Part shown: positions 43,535 through 52,234 of the stretch, in pieces
How the letters are laid out: each line of letters opens with the position of its first letter
Position numbering within the stretch: position 1 is the first letter of the stretch
Assembly (NCBI RefSeq): GCF_000374065.1
Contig: NZ_KB893246.1
Coordinates: 62,001-126,000, forward strand
Reading direction: 5' to 3'
From: Spirosoma luteum DSM 19990
GTDB taxonomy: Bacteria; Bacteroidota; Bacteroidia; Cytophagales; Spirosomataceae
DNA: 64,000 bases
Translations under genes and position numbers: made by a program
Notes under the pieces: generated by a model
The model's database searches: none
Seen by the model: the letters and a program-made list of their open reading frames with translations, nothing else
What the model was told of the DNA's origin: nothing

Positions 43535-43590
43535 GTTAATCCAATTGGCAGCGTGTCTATCAGGCATACGTTGAATATCATTCTTAGAAA

Positions 43591-44550
43591 CTATTGTTCG
43601 GCAAATGCTAATGCCCGTCGTTCTGCATAGGTATACAGGTCGCCCGGTACCTGAAAACCTACGTGACCACCCGTTCGGGGCGTTTCCAGAAAAATATGTT
43701 TGTGGGTTTCCGCTAACCAGCCCGGCGAGCATTCGGGTGATAGCAGTGGGTCATTCTGCGCGTTGAGCAATAGCGTCGGGACGGTGATACCCGCCATAAA
43801 ATTGATGGCTGAGGCCTGGTTGTAGAAATCATCAGCATCCCGGTAATTATTGACGGGTGCCGAAAAAAACTCGTCGAAATCACGCCATCGCTTCACCTGT
43901 TGTAGTTTACTCATATCCAGCCGTCCGGGAAAGCGGGTAGCCTTCTGATTTATCTTGACCAGCAGCTTTTTCCGGAACCGATTCCGATAGAACCGGTTGG
44001 AGGGCTGGTCGAGCAGGACAGCACTGGCTCCCAAGTCAGTAGGCGCTGAAATAGCTATGCCCCGCCTAATAACATCGGGTAGCTGATGGCCATTGACGCC
44101 AAGGTATTTTAGGGTAATATTCCCCCCCATGCTGTAGCCAACCAGTACTACTTTCTGGTAATCTCTGGTTTTCAGCGCATGGGCAATCACTTCGCCAAAG
44201 TCACCGATTTCGCCGTGGTTGTACAGCCGGAATGCCTGATTCATCTCCCCGCTGCACGACCGGCAGTTCCAGGCTAATACGTCGTAATTATGCTCGGAAA
44301 AAAGTTTGGCCGTTCCCCGAATGTATTGCCGGTTACTGTCTCCTTCCAGTCCATGCGTCAGAATAACCAGTTTCTTTTGTGCCTTGTCGATCCAGTCCAG
44401 ATCAACGAAATCACCATCGTGCAGGATCAGGCGTTCGCGCTCATAGGTAACGTTGCGCACCAGCCGCGTGAGGCTGGGCAGAATAGTTTGCAGGTGGCCA
44501 TTATACTGGTGAGCGGGTGGCCCGGGATAAGTAGAAAGAATTAGCGGCAT
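43591..44550 (-). CDS. Alpha/beta hydrolase, YheT family
   Basis: A ~319-residue hydrolase. The family's start motif HLQTILPS is near residue 15, the oxyanion loop LTHGLEGDSNRQYI near 65, and the nucleophile elbow GYSMGGNITLKY has Ser at about 134. The acid lies in LLLNAQNDPLLS and the catalytic His in RTGGHVGFQV. YheT-type enzymes are esterases of poorly known substrate. I took the ATG at 44550 (MPLILSTYPG), as the 14 codons upstream overlap the divergent gene's control region. Confidence 0.9.
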   Translation of the reverse strand: MPLILSTYPGPPAHQYNGHLQTILPSLTRLVRNVTYERERLILHDGDFVDLDWIDKAQKKLVILTHGLEGDSNRQYIRGTAKLFSEHNYDVLAWNCRSCSGEMNQAFRLYNHGEIGDFGEVIAHALKTRDYQKVVLVGYSMGGNITLKYLGVNGHQLPDVIRRGIAISAPTDLGASAVLLDQPSNRFYRNRFRKKLLVKINQKATRFPGRLDMSKLQQVKRWRDFDEFFSAPVNNYRDADDFYNQASAINFMAGITVPTLLLNAQNDPLLSPECSPGWLAETHKHIFLETPRTGGHVGFQVPGDLYTYAERRALAFAEQ

Positions 44551-44560
44551 ATTAACTAAA

Positions 44561-44583
44561 CAACGGATACATTTATACCGTTG
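44561..44583. promoter_or_regulatory. Palindrome CAACGG-N11-CCGTTG between divergent genes
   Basis: A 6-bp inverted repeat with 11-bp spacer sits midway between the starts at 44550 and 44605. This could be an operator shared by both genes. Symmetry and position are the only evidence. Confidence 0.3.
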
Positions 44584-44604
44584 TTCCAGCATAATTTTAT
44601 CGTC

Positions 44605-45048
44605 ATGCCCATTGCCAAATACGCATCCGTCATCATTGCCAGTACGATAAAGTTTCTGGGTGGGCCACTGTCGGGCGCTGCGCTGGGATTATCATGGCTG
44701 GAAACGGCCCTTTGCACTACCCTTGGAATGATGATCAGCGTAATAGTCATAACCTACGCCGGGTCCGCTCTACAGGCCTTACGGCAACGCTACAACCCCA
44801 CCCCCACCCGGCTCTTTACCAAACGGACACGCATGGCCATTCGGGTTTGGCAACGCTCGGGTATGGCAGGAATTGCGTTACTAACCCCCGCAATACTCAC
44901 TCCCATTGGTGGTACTATTCTGGCCGTTTCGTTCGGTGTAAAGCCGGGCCGACTGATTCTATATATGCTCATCAGCGGGATTCTCTGGGCTATCGTACAA
45001 ACACTGCTTATTTATCAGATTCCCGGCCTGAAGGGTATTATGGGGTAA
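44605..45048 (+). CDS. Small multi-pass membrane protein (small-multidrug-export-like)
   Basis: A ~147-residue membrane protein with about four hydrophobic segments: KYASVIIASTIKFLGGPLSG, ALCTTLGMMISVIVITYAG, a third GIALLTPAILTPIGGTILAV, and LILYMLISGILWAIVQTLLI. A basic loop (RQRYNPTPTRLFTKRTRM) lies between the second and third. The TPAILTPIGGTI segment resembles the Sm_multidrug_ex/DedA-like group, but the match is weak. Start at the ATG at 44605; a TTG eight codons upstream is less likely. Confidence 0.7.
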   Translation: MPIAKYASVIIASTIKFLGGPLSGAALGLSWLETALCTTLGMMISVIVITYAGSALQALRQRYNPTPTRLFTKRTRMAIRVWQRSGMAGIALLTPAILTPIGGTILAVSFGVKPGRLILYMLISGILWAIVQTLLIYQIPGLKGIMG

Positions 45049-45056
45049 CATGACGC

Positions 45057-45827
45057 TCAGCGGCTTACCGTCTGAGGAGGAGCAGTAGCCGACTTTTTCC
45101 GGAAGTCACCCTGCGAGAAGTGTTTCTCAATCAGGCAGTACATCAAGATAAAGAAGTAGCGGCTACCCATTTCCTTGATTTTCAGTTTCGACTCCCCGTA
45201 CTTCCGGTTTGTCCAGCTGTTGGGCACTACTTCGTAGGTATAGCCGCGCACAATCGCTTTCAGGGGCAGTTCAACGGTCAGGTTAAAGTGCGGAGCCAGA
45301 AAGGGTTTGATTCCTTCAATGGTTTCACGCCGGTACAGCTTGAACGCGTTTGTGGTATCGTTGTATTTGATGCCCATCGTCATCCGAACAATGAAGTTGG
45401 CGATGCGATTGATGAACTTCTTTAATTCGGGGTAGTCGACTACTTTCCCTCCCTCTTCCCAACGGGAGCCAAATACAGCATCGGTACCGGTCTCCTGCAT
45501 TTTACGATAGAACTTTACCAGATCCTCCGGGTCGTCGGACAGGTCGGCCATGAACACGGCTACACAGTCGCCGGAGAAACGCTCTAACCCGTAGCGCACG
45601 GCGTACCCAAACCCATTAGGCCCCGGATTGGTGTAGTACACCAGCGTTGGTATTTCTGTAGCGGCAAGCTGCTCCAGAACCCGTAAGGTGCCATCCTTTG
45701 AATTGTCGTTCGTCACACAGATTTCGTGATCGATTCCGTGTTTAGACAATGTCTGATAAAGCGCGCGCAGTGTAGGGGGCAGCGACTCTTCTTCGTTGTA
45801 GGCGGGTATGACAACGCTTAATTTCAT
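45057..45827 (-). CDS. Glycosyltransferase family 2, polyprenyl-phosphate sugar transferase-like
   Basis: A 256-residue GT-A enzyme. The nucleotide-sugar site begins LSVVIPAYNEEESLPPTLRAL, the DXD-like site is VAVFMADLSDDPEDLVKFY, and the acceptor part has GSRWEEGGKV and FKLYRRETIEG. It lacks the C-terminal TM pair of larger DPM/GtrB proteins, so it is closest to soluble dolichol-phosphate mannosyltransferase-like enzymes. Such enzymes charge undecaprenyl phosphate with a sugar for the ArnT-like transferases. It is the last gene of the leftward glycan cluster. Confidence 0.88.
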   Translation of the reverse strand: MKLSVVIPAYNEEESLPPTLRALYQTLSKHGIDHEICVTNDNSKDGTLRVLEQLAATEIPTLVYYTNPGPNGFGYAVRYGLERFSGDCVAVFMADLSDDPEDLVKFYRKMQETGTDAVFGSRWEEGGKVVDYPELKKFINRIANFIVRMTMGIKYNDTTNAFKLYRRETIEGIKPFLAPHFNLTVELPLKAIVRGYTYEVVPNSWTNRKYGESKLKIKEMGSRYFFILMYCLIEKHFSQGDFRKKSATAPPQTVSR

Positions 45828-45868
45828 AGGTAATCAGGTGCGGGTCTTCCCGCCATTAGGGTGGATAC

Positions 45869-46825
45869 TTACCGATAGGGCAGCAGGCGTAGGGTGCTAT
45901 AGAGCTTAGCTATCGGCCCTGGTACAATATATTTTCTAATAACGTCTTTGGCGGCAGGCCAACCGGGTTTGGCCATATTGAGGTACTTTATGGCGATGCG
46001 CGCCCGCCGGAAGTAACTGCCCTCATATTGCCTGGCATCAAGCATCATGCGGTAATAACGGGCCATGTTCCGGCGCAGAACGGTATCGTACCGATAATCG
46101 AGTTCCCGATTGATGTCGCTGTACATCTGGATACGATTGCGCAGAAAAACCTCGTTCTGATAGTTATCGTGAAAACTGGCTCCCGCACTGTTTTTTCGGT
46201 ACACCGACATCACGTCGGGTATGTAGCCAATCTTACCCAGTTTGGCCTTTAGAATCAACCGCGGAATATCCCCACTCGACGATTCCCGGAACCAGGCCGG
46301 GTATTCGCGGATGCTGTTCCGGTATAGAGTACTGGACGTAGCCATAAACCAGATTTCATCATCGCCAATTAAATCATCGACCGTATAAAACGGCTTCATG
46401 TCGGGTCCGTTGAGTACGTGCGACGGACTACCGTCCTCGTAGGTAATCAGCGCATTATGGAAGGTCATGGAATAATCCGGATGCGCGTCCAGGAGATCAG
46501 CCTGTTTCTGGAGTTTCAGCGGGTCAGTCAGGTAATCGTCTCCATCTATGAGGGCATAATACTCCCCTTTGGCCAGTTTCAGGGTTTCCAGAAAATTGAT
46601 TCCCCCATTTTTGCCCATGTTGTGGGGGTGCAATACGCCAATCACCAGGCCCGGATGCTGACGTTCGTATTCCTGAATGATTTCCCGCGTGCCATCCGTT
46701 GAAAAATCATCCCCAACCAAAATTTCGATAGGAAACGTAGTCTTTTGCGCCAGAACACTGTCAATAGCCTGCCGAATAAAATTCTTCTGATTATAGGTGA
46801 TAATCAGTACGCTGACTTTGGGCAT
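45869..46825 (-). CDS. Glycosyltransferase family 2
   Basis: A ~318-residue GT-A enzyme. It begins MPKVSVLIITYNQKNFIRQA then SVLAQKTTFPIEILVGDDFSTDG, has the metal-binding EYYALIDGDDYLTDP (DGDD) near residue 90, and a later ESSSGDIPRLILKAKLG. No TM segment. The frame extends upstream to 46987 through a palindromic repeat and the end of the previous gene, so I take the ATG at 46825. It likely adds one sugar to a surface glycan; donor unknown. Confidence 0.88.
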   Translation of the reverse strand: MPKVSVLIITYNQKNFIRQAIDSVLAQKTTFPIEILVGDDFSTDGTREIIQEYERQHPGLVIGVLHPHNMGKNGGINFLETLKLAKGEYYALIDGDDYLTDPLKLQKQADLLDAHPDYSMTFHNALITYEDGSPSHVLNGPDMKPFYTVDDLIGDDEIWFMATSSTLYRNSIREYPAWFRESSSGDIPRLILKAKLGKIGYIPDVMSVYRKNSAGASFHDNYQNEVFLRNRIQMYSDINRELDYRYDTVLRRNMARYYRMMLDARQYEGSYFRRARIAIKYLNMAKPGWPAAKDVIRKYIVPGPIAKLYSTLRLLPYR

Positions 46826-46839
46826 AATCAAAAGTTTTG

Positions 46840-46907
46840 GGTTTACGGTATCCGGTTGGCTGACGCATAAGGTATATTGGCGCGTCAGCCAACCGGATAC
46901 CGTAACC
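46840..46907. repeat. REP-like palindrome, 24-bp perfect core stem (copy 2)
   Basis: Arms 46843-46866 and 46882-46905 are exact reverse complements with a 15-nt loop, and the pairing continues with a one-base bulge to 46840/46907. The inner CGGTTGGCTGACGC and outer GGTTTACGGTAT are shared with the palindrome at 28915-28992. As there, one arm ends right at a stop codon (46909). Confidence 0.8.
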
Positions 46908-46908
46908 T

Positions 46909-47721
46909 CTATACAGTCACCTCTTTGGCCGATTGGATTTGTGCTTTCCAGCCCTGAGGTTCGTCTTTTTCGGCTGGCTTGGCCCAAGGGTCGTAAAAGG
47001 GTAGAATAGCCACCCAGCGCCCGGCGGGATCATCCCAGCTAAACCGGTCGGCAAAACTCGATGGGCTAACCCAGTGCGGCAAATCGTACCGGAACAGAAT
47101 CAGATCGCCCATGTCCTGATACCCTTCCGTTTCAACAATATGATCGTTGATAACGTAGCCCGTACCACCCGATGAGTAGTCCTTTCCGTACTGATTCAGG
47201 GCTAGAATAGTCCCTACTTTTTGCGGGTTGAGCGGGTGCCAGTGCCGCCCAAAAAAGCTGCCGCCCAGTGGGTAATGCGTCACCTGCGGATGGAAATAGG
47301 GTTGCCCTTTCCGGATACCGTATTCTTCGTTATTGCCGGTCAGGCTATTCCAAAAATTACGCATCGGCTGGAATACCTGCATCAGCGTCTGCTGGGCTGG
47401 CTCTTCCAGGTCAAGGATAGCATCGAATGTGTGGTCGTGGAACAACTGCGGAGCCTGCTGAATTTTAGCAATGTGCAGCCGTTGTTTGTGCTGGTTGTTG
47501 TCGAACGGATCGGGGGCTTCGGCCAGGGGTGTTTTAGCTGCCCAGGTATGGGTAGCCGTAATCACACTACGCAAGGTTTCTTCCGGAATCCCGGTTTTGA
47601 TGATGACGATGTTCGGCTCGTTCACCAGTTTCATTACCTCATCGTACGGAATTTCCGGTATAATCCGGCCATCCTTAAATTCGGCATCAACTTTTATCAG
47701 ATATTTTGCTACTTCTTTCAT
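46909..47721 (-). CDS. Putative Fe(II)/2-oxoglutarate oxygenase-like protein in glycan cluster
   Basis: A 270-residue soluble protein. The middle and end resemble a double-stranded beta-helix oxygenase: FFGRHWHPLNPQKVG (possible metal His), SGGTGYVINDHIVETEGYQD, DLILFRYDLPHWVSP (second His) and DPAGRWVAILPFYDPW (Arg for the co-substrate). The usual HxD/E pair reads HWH, so the metal site is uncertain. The first ~130 residues are not recognised. It lies between the beta-propeller and GT2 genes on one strand and may modify a sugar or lipid precursor. Family assignment is tentative. Confidence 0.5.
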   Translation of the reverse strand: MKEVAKYLIKVDAEFKDGRIIPEIPYDEVMKLVNEPNIVIIKTGIPEETLRSVITATHTWAAKTPLAEAPDPFDNNQHKQRLHIAKIQQAPQLFHDHTFDAILDLEEPAQQTLMQVFQPMRNFWNSLTGNNEEYGIRKGQPYFHPQVTHYPLGGSFFGRHWHPLNPQKVGTILALNQYGKDYSSGGTGYVINDHIVETEGYQDMGDLILFRYDLPHWVSPSSFADRFSWDDPAGRWVAILPFYDPWAKPAEKDEPQGWKAQIQSAKEVTV

Positions 47722-47793
47722 GGTCGTCGTCTTACTGATTTACTACAAAATAGGTGGCTATCTTCATAAAATCCAAATTCTACCGGGCTGATA

Positions 47794-48741
47794 TTAATCT
47801 GTTTTGGGCTGGGTGGCATAGCCAAATCCTGACGCACCAAAACCATTACCATTGTAGAACATAATCCATTGATTCTGGTGCGGAAAAATATGACAATAAT
47901 CCATCATCATTGAATCCCATCCCTCATCCGACCGTTCGATACCAGCCAGTTCATCGCGCCGGGTCCAGTTGATACCGTCTTCCGATTCGGCGTACCCAAT
48001 TCGGTAACTACGCTGCACATCGGTACGGTAGTTGGTCGCATTCCGGTAGGAAAAATACATTTTGTACAAATTTCCTTCTTTGTACACCGTTGGTCGCCCG
48101 ATGGCATCGGTAAATTCATCGTAACTAACACAAACCTGTCCCGTTCGTTTCCAGTCAAGCCCGTCGTGAGATTCGGCGTATTTTACATCGTAGAACGGTT
48201 CCGGATGGCCATCAATGACTTCAATCTTCGTGCAGGACAGGTACCACATCCGCCACAACATCGACCCATCGGCCTGTTTTTCACGCATCACACAGGGCTG
48301 CGCCACCCATACCTGGTCAAAGATGTAGCGGTCCATGAGAGGCCCGGTAAATTTCCGCTCGAACGTCAATCCGCCATCCCGACTAATGGCCAGTCCAATG
48401 GCCAGTCGGTAACTGGCTGTTTCGCTTTTGTTCCAGCCCGTATAGTACAACCAGATTTCGTCGTCGACGGGCAGGAACCAGGAAGGCATCGTTCCGGTTT
48501 CGTCAAACATGCCCACTTCGCCCCTGGTCAGGCAGGCTTTGTCGTGTACGTACGTTACCTCGGACAAGTTATCGGGATTCAGCTCAACGAAAGAGACCGC
48601 CGATGCGATGCTCTCATCGCGGGTAGAGAAATATACCCGCAATTTGTCGGCCATAGGGTAGCCAAACGGAACCTGTGCGTGCGTACGGCTGAATGGCTGA
48701 GTGCCATCGGGTTTGTAAATTAAACCTTGTTTGTTCCACAT
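47794..48741 (-). CDS. Five-bladed beta-propeller, glycosidase-like protein
   Basis: A 315-residue protein without signal peptide. Repeated strands such as LRVYFSTRDESIASAVSFVE, EIWLYYTGWNKSETASYRLA, GLAISRDGGLTFERKF, VKYAESHDGLDWKRTG and IGYAESEDGINWTRRD are the Asp-box-like turns of GH43/GH130-type propellers. Acid residues that might be catalytic are present, but I cannot assign them. It starts 11 nt after the membrane transferase stop, in the glycan cluster, so it is more likely to act on or sense a cytosolic sugar precursor than on an external polymer. Confidence 0.7.
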   Translation of the reverse strand: MWNKQGLIYKPDGTQPFSRTHAQVPFGYPMADKLRVYFSTRDESIASAVSFVELNPDNLSEVTYVHDKACLTRGEVGMFDETGTMPSWFLPVDDEIWLYYTGWNKSETASYRLAIGLAISRDGGLTFERKFTGPLMDRYIFDQVWVAQPCVMREKQADGSMLWRMWYLSCTKIEVIDGHPEPFYDVKYAESHDGLDWKRTGQVCVSYDEFTDAIGRPTVYKEGNLYKMYFSYRNATNYRTDVQRSYRIGYAESEDGINWTRRDELAGIERSDEGWDSMMMDYCHIFPHQNQWIMFYNGNGFGASGFGYATQPKTD

Positions 48742-48752
48742 AAGAAACTAAT

Positions 48753-50453
48753 TTATTGAACGTGAGCGAGTGGTTTTCCGGTATCCGGACTGGCATTGAC
48801 TCTGTCTTTCCGAACGTAAATACGGGTATCGTTTACCAACCCCAGGTAGGTATAGTGCGTTGCCACAAACCGACCGAGCGGTTTAATCATCTCATGCCCC
48901 TGCGTTTTTCGGTCATTCATCCAGAGGTTCTGGCTACCAACGGCATCCACAAACACCGGCGGAAACGAGCGCAGGAAGTCGGCTAAGTATCGCTGTTTGT
49001 AAACAGCCTGCATGGGATGCATGAAAGCACTTCGAATGGTATGATTTTCGGCAACACCCTGCTGCATATTCGCCTGAACGTAATAATCGCAGCGCCACCC
49101 CCAAACGGCCAGTTTTTCGCCGGGTTTAGCATAGTGCCGTACTACGTTGGAAACCGGCGACTGCTGAACAGTCCAGCCATTCTGCCCATCGGATGGATAC
49201 ATATTGAGAGGAATCTGTTGCCTATAGTGCTGAATGGCCTGTATCCCGAACAACCCCAGAAAAATAGCCGTTGCCGCTACCCCAATCCATTTACCGACAG
49301 CCCCGCTTAAACTAAGTTGCTGCCACCCGTAGGCGAAGCTAAAAAACAAGGGGCCAATGATAAAAAACAGATAATGCACGTAACCGGAACCGGTTCGGGT
49401 AATGGCAAACAAAGTAGCTACGAACAAAGCACCAACAAACCCGCTGATACGCCACATACCCTGGTTTGTGCGAATACCACGACGCAGGGATAGCACAAAA
49501 CCCACCAGCCAGATACTAAAAATAAGCTTAACCAGCCAGTCGAATTCGCTGCCTCGCTGCAGAAACGTTGGCAGTTGGAGCAGGCTCTCCAGCTGATTGG
49601 TATCACCACCGTATTGAAAATTACCTTTCAGATAGAACGTGACGAAGTCATCGTACACCCCGGTTGCTGTTGTCAGTAGAACAACGAGTAGCGGAAAGGC
49701 AAAACTACCAATAACCAGCCACGCTATCCGGCTCACTTTGGCCTTTGTGGTTAGTTCGACCCGTGTCAGTATATCCAACAGCATAAACAGCCCTACCACG
49801 GCAGCTAATGGTATGGCCTGTAATTTTCCAAACGGAACCATCCCGAGCAGAAGACCAATAAGACCAATCCGGACCAGAGAAGGTTTCTTTTGGTCTAGCA
49901 AAGTAGCGTACAGGTAATAACTCAGGCCAAGCAGCAGGAGTGCAACCAGTTCACTGTTGTAGTGTAAAAAATCACCATTCTGGGTCAGGCCCAGCATGAA
50001 CACAAACGGCAGTAGTACTAATGCAGAAACCACCTGACCAAACCACCGGCCTGCTACCACAAAAAGTAACCACAGGTAGCCGGAAACCAGACAGAAAGCC
50101 GTAAGATGAGCGGTAATATAATCGAAAGGTAGTCCGAAAAGCCCCGGTATAATAAGGAAATAACTATCCAATGGGCCACCCGTTGTTCCATCCACGGACC
50201 GAAAATAGACGGGGTCATGGTACAGGGTAAAGGCCTGCGTTATCATCTGACTCTCGTCCGGATTTATTTCAGCATTGAAAACGATGGTCGACAGCCGCAA
50301 TAGAAAAAACAAGGCGATTGACAATAACCCAACCAGTTTCCAGTCGATAAGCGGCCGCTGAATCAATGACCGGGCGGCCAGCCAGAGCAACGCCCAGCAG
50401 AGCGCATAAACGGGTAACCAATAAGCAATCGGGTATGTGTCGAAGTGGGGCAT
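48753..50453 (-). CDS. Polytopic membrane glycosyltransferase (GT-C, PMT/ArnT-like)
   Basis: A 566-residue protein with ~11 hydrophobic helices. After TM2 the first outer loop carries NAEINPDESQMITQAFTLYH, with the acidic DE typical of GT-C catalytic loops, then VDGTTGGPLDSYFL. A soluble C-terminal domain (~130 residues) follows the last TM. These enzymes use lipid-linked sugars on the periplasmic side. It sits between the epimerase and the propeller genes, 11 nt from the latter. Acceptor unknown. Confidence 0.82.
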   Translation of the reverse strand: MPHFDTYPIAYWLPVYALCWALLWLAARSLIQRPLIDWKLVGLLSIALFFLLRLSTIVFNAEINPDESQMITQAFTLYHDPVYFRSVDGTTGGPLDSYFLIIPGLFGLPFDYITAHLTAFCLVSGYLWLLFVVAGRWFGQVVSALVLLPFVFMLGLTQNGDFLHYNSELVALLLLGLSYYLYATLLDQKKPSLVRIGLIGLLLGMVPFGKLQAIPLAAVVGLFMLLDILTRVELTTKAKVSRIAWLVIGSFAFPLLVVLLTTATGVYDDFVTFYLKGNFQYGGDTNQLESLLQLPTFLQRGSEFDWLVKLIFSIWLVGFVLSLRRGIRTNQGMWRISGFVGALFVATLFAITRTGSGYVHYLFFIIGPLFFSFAYGWQQLSLSGAVGKWIGVAATAIFLGLFGIQAIQHYRQQIPLNMYPSDGQNGWTVQQSPVSNVVRHYAKPGEKLAVWGWRCDYYVQANMQQGVAENHTIRSAFMHPMQAVYKQRYLADFLRSFPPVFVDAVGSQNLWMNDRKTQGHEMIKPLGRFVATHYTYLGLVNDTRIYVRKDRVNASPDTGKPLAHVQ

Positions 50454-50471
50454 TCGGGTTGTACAATGGAA

Positions 50472-50510
50472 CCATGGTGGCTGATTTCTTCGGCGAATCA
50501 GCCACCATGG
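50472..50510. repeat. Inverted repeat, 15-bp stem with TTCG in the loop
   Basis: CCATGGTGGCTGATT (50472-50486) pairs with 50496-50510, loop TCTTCGGCG. It lies between the epimerase stop and the next gene's start on the same strand, so it may attenuate read-through. It shares the TGGCTGA word with the two REP-like copies. Confidence 0.65.
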
Positions 50511-50523
50511 AACCTAGTAATAA

Positions 50524-51597
50524 CTACTTGGCTAGCGCCAGGCGGGCTGCCATACTATCGTGAATCTGGGCCATCGTTTCTTTCAGGTCGTAAGTCCAGT
50601 TCCAGTCCGGGTAGTGCTGCTTGAATTTCGTAAGGTCGGAGATGTACCAGATATGATCGCCACTGCGGTTTGTTTCCGAATACTGGTAATTCATTTTGTT
50701 GCCCGATATTTCTTCGCACAGCGTAATGGCTTCGAGCATGGAGCAGTTGGCATATCGGCCACCGCCCGCGTTGTATACCTCGCCCGGACGCGGGTTCTGA
50801 TAGAAATGCCAGAACATGTTGACAAGGTCCCAGCTGTGAATATTGTCGCGAACCTGCTTACCCTTATACCCGAAAATGGTGTACTGGTTGCCGGTGATAG
50901 CGCATTTCATCAGATACGACAGAAAACCGTGCAACTGCGCACCCGAATGGTTTGGCCCCGTCAGGCAGCCGCCCCGGAACACGCCGGTATTCATCCCGAA
51001 ATAGCGACCGTACTCCTGAACCATAATGTCAGCCGCTACTTTAGAGGCCCCGAAAACCGAGTGTTTGGTATGGTCGATGCTCATGTGCTCGTCGATACCG
51101 TTCTCAAAATAGGGGTGGTTCCGGTCAATTTCCCAGCGCGTTTCGGTTTCAATCAATGGCAGGAAGTTCGGGTTATCGCCGTATACTTTGTTGGTCGAGG
51201 TAAAGATGAACACCGCTTCCGGGCAGTGCAGCCGGGTCATTTCGAGCATGTTGAGCGTCCCAACGGCATTGACACCAAAATCGGTGAACGGTTCGCGGGC
51301 GGCCCAGTCATGACTGGGTTGGGCAGCGGTGTGTAAAACCAGTTTTATATCGGTGCCAAATTCCTGGAAAATTACCTCCAGTTGCGATACCTCCCGAATG
51401 TCGGCTGCCCGATGCTGGTAATTTGGGTAGGCTTCAGCCAGGCGGTTTTTATTCCACTCGGTCGAGCCGTCAGCCCCGAAGAAATACTGCCGCATGTTGT
51501 TATCAATCCCAATAATGAGATCAAATTTATCGGCAAAAAAGGCAACGGCTTCACTCCCAATCAAACCGGCCGAACCTGTGACTAATGCAATTTTCAT
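50524..51597 (-). CDS. NAD-dependent sugar epimerase, CDP-paratose 2-epimerase-like
   Basis: A 357-residue extended SDR enzyme. The NAD site is [16 protein letters not shown], the catalytic Ser/Thr region is [14 protein letters not shown], and the substrate part has [36 protein letters not shown] and [14 protein letters not shown]. These match CDP-tyvelose/paratose 2-epimerases. In the YxxxK position the sequence reads [10 protein letters not shown], so Phe replaces the usual catalytic Tyr. It is the first gene of the leftward glycan cluster and likely makes or alters a nucleotide-sugar for it. Confidence 0.85.
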   Translation of the reverse strand: MKIALVTGSAGLIGSEAVAFFADKFDLIIGIDNNMRQYFFGADGSTEWNKNRLAEAYPNYQHRAADIREVSQLEVIFQEFGTDIKLVLHTAAQPSHDWAAREPFTDFGVNAVGTLNMLEMTRLHCPEAVFIFTSTNKVYGDNPNFLPLIETETRWEIDRNHPYFENGIDEHMSIDHTKHSVFGASKVAADIMVQEYGRYFGMNTGVFRGGCLTGPNHSGAQLHGFLSYLMKCAITGNQYTIFGYKGKQVRDNIHSWDLVNMFWHFYQNPRPGEVYNAGGGRYANCSMLEAITLCEEISGNKMNYQYSETNRSGDHIWYISDLTKFKQHYPDWNWTYDLKETMAQIHDSMAARLALAK

Positions 51598-51756
51598 GTC
51601 TCTATTTTTGCTTAAAAGCGACTAGCTATTTAAATAGTACTCTTTTACTGAGTCGGTACTGCTGAACAAAGTAACGTAAAAATTTACACCTATTATAGCC
51701 AACAGACCGTTTAGGCGTGGTAACAAAAGAGCTTTTCAGTAAGCGGTCTCATACTA

Positions 51757-51800
51757 TAAAAGCGATTAACCAGTACGTACGCACTGACTAATCGCTTTTA
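51757..51800 (-). terminator. Hairpin terminator of the small lipoprotein gene
   Basis: TAAAAGCGATTA (51757-51768) pairs with TAATCGCTTTTA (51789-51800), with four more inner pairs (CAGT/ACTG). It lies 20 nt beyond the leftward stop at 51820 and ends in a T-rich tract on that strand. Confidence 0.75.
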
Positions 51801-51819
51801 CATTTTCGATTGCTAGCCG

Positions 51820-52098
51820 TTATATTCCCTGGCCGGATGTACCAGGGCCAAACAGTTTTTCGCGAATTTTTTGGGTTCTTGCGTCCAGCGCCGGGTTTGG
51901 CGTGTACTGATAGCGTGACTGTACAGCGACTGAATCCCTGCCTAACCCATATACTTCTTCATCGCCAGCGCGGTAATCTGAGCTGTAATCATTAGCCCGG
52001 TTGTCGGTTTGGCGAATGGTATTATATTTTTGATAGTCGCAGGAGGCCAGTGATAATACCGACACCACCAAAAGACCTATATTTAGTACGCGCTTCAT
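51820..52098 (-). CDS. Small lipoprotein of unknown function
   Basis: A 92-residue protein with a lipoprotein signal: VLNIGLLVVSVLSLASC, lipobox LASC with Cys at residue 20. The mature part is polar (DYQKYNTIRQTDNRANDY) with a Tyr/Asp-rich middle and no recognised domain. Likely anchored to a membrane by lipidation. Confidence 0.75.
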   Translation of the reverse strand: MKRVLNIGLLVVSVLSLASCDYQKYNTIRQTDNRANDYSSDYRAGDEEVYGLGRDSVAVQSRYQYTPNPALDARTQKIREKLFGPGTSGQGI

Positions 52099-52234
52099 AG
52101 CTACTTAATTACGAATTGATTCGGCAAAAATAAGCAACAGTCTTTAGTCAACCGTATTTGTGCATTAGTTTTTTCTTCATCCGTTGCGCATTTATTAAAA
52201 TGTGGGGTTACATCCTCCATATGCCACGGTGCAG

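Noticed and set aside
46826-46987. 54-codon extension of the GT2 protein
   Set aside because: It runs through the palindrome and the end of the upstream gene; the GT2 fold starts at MPKVSVLII.
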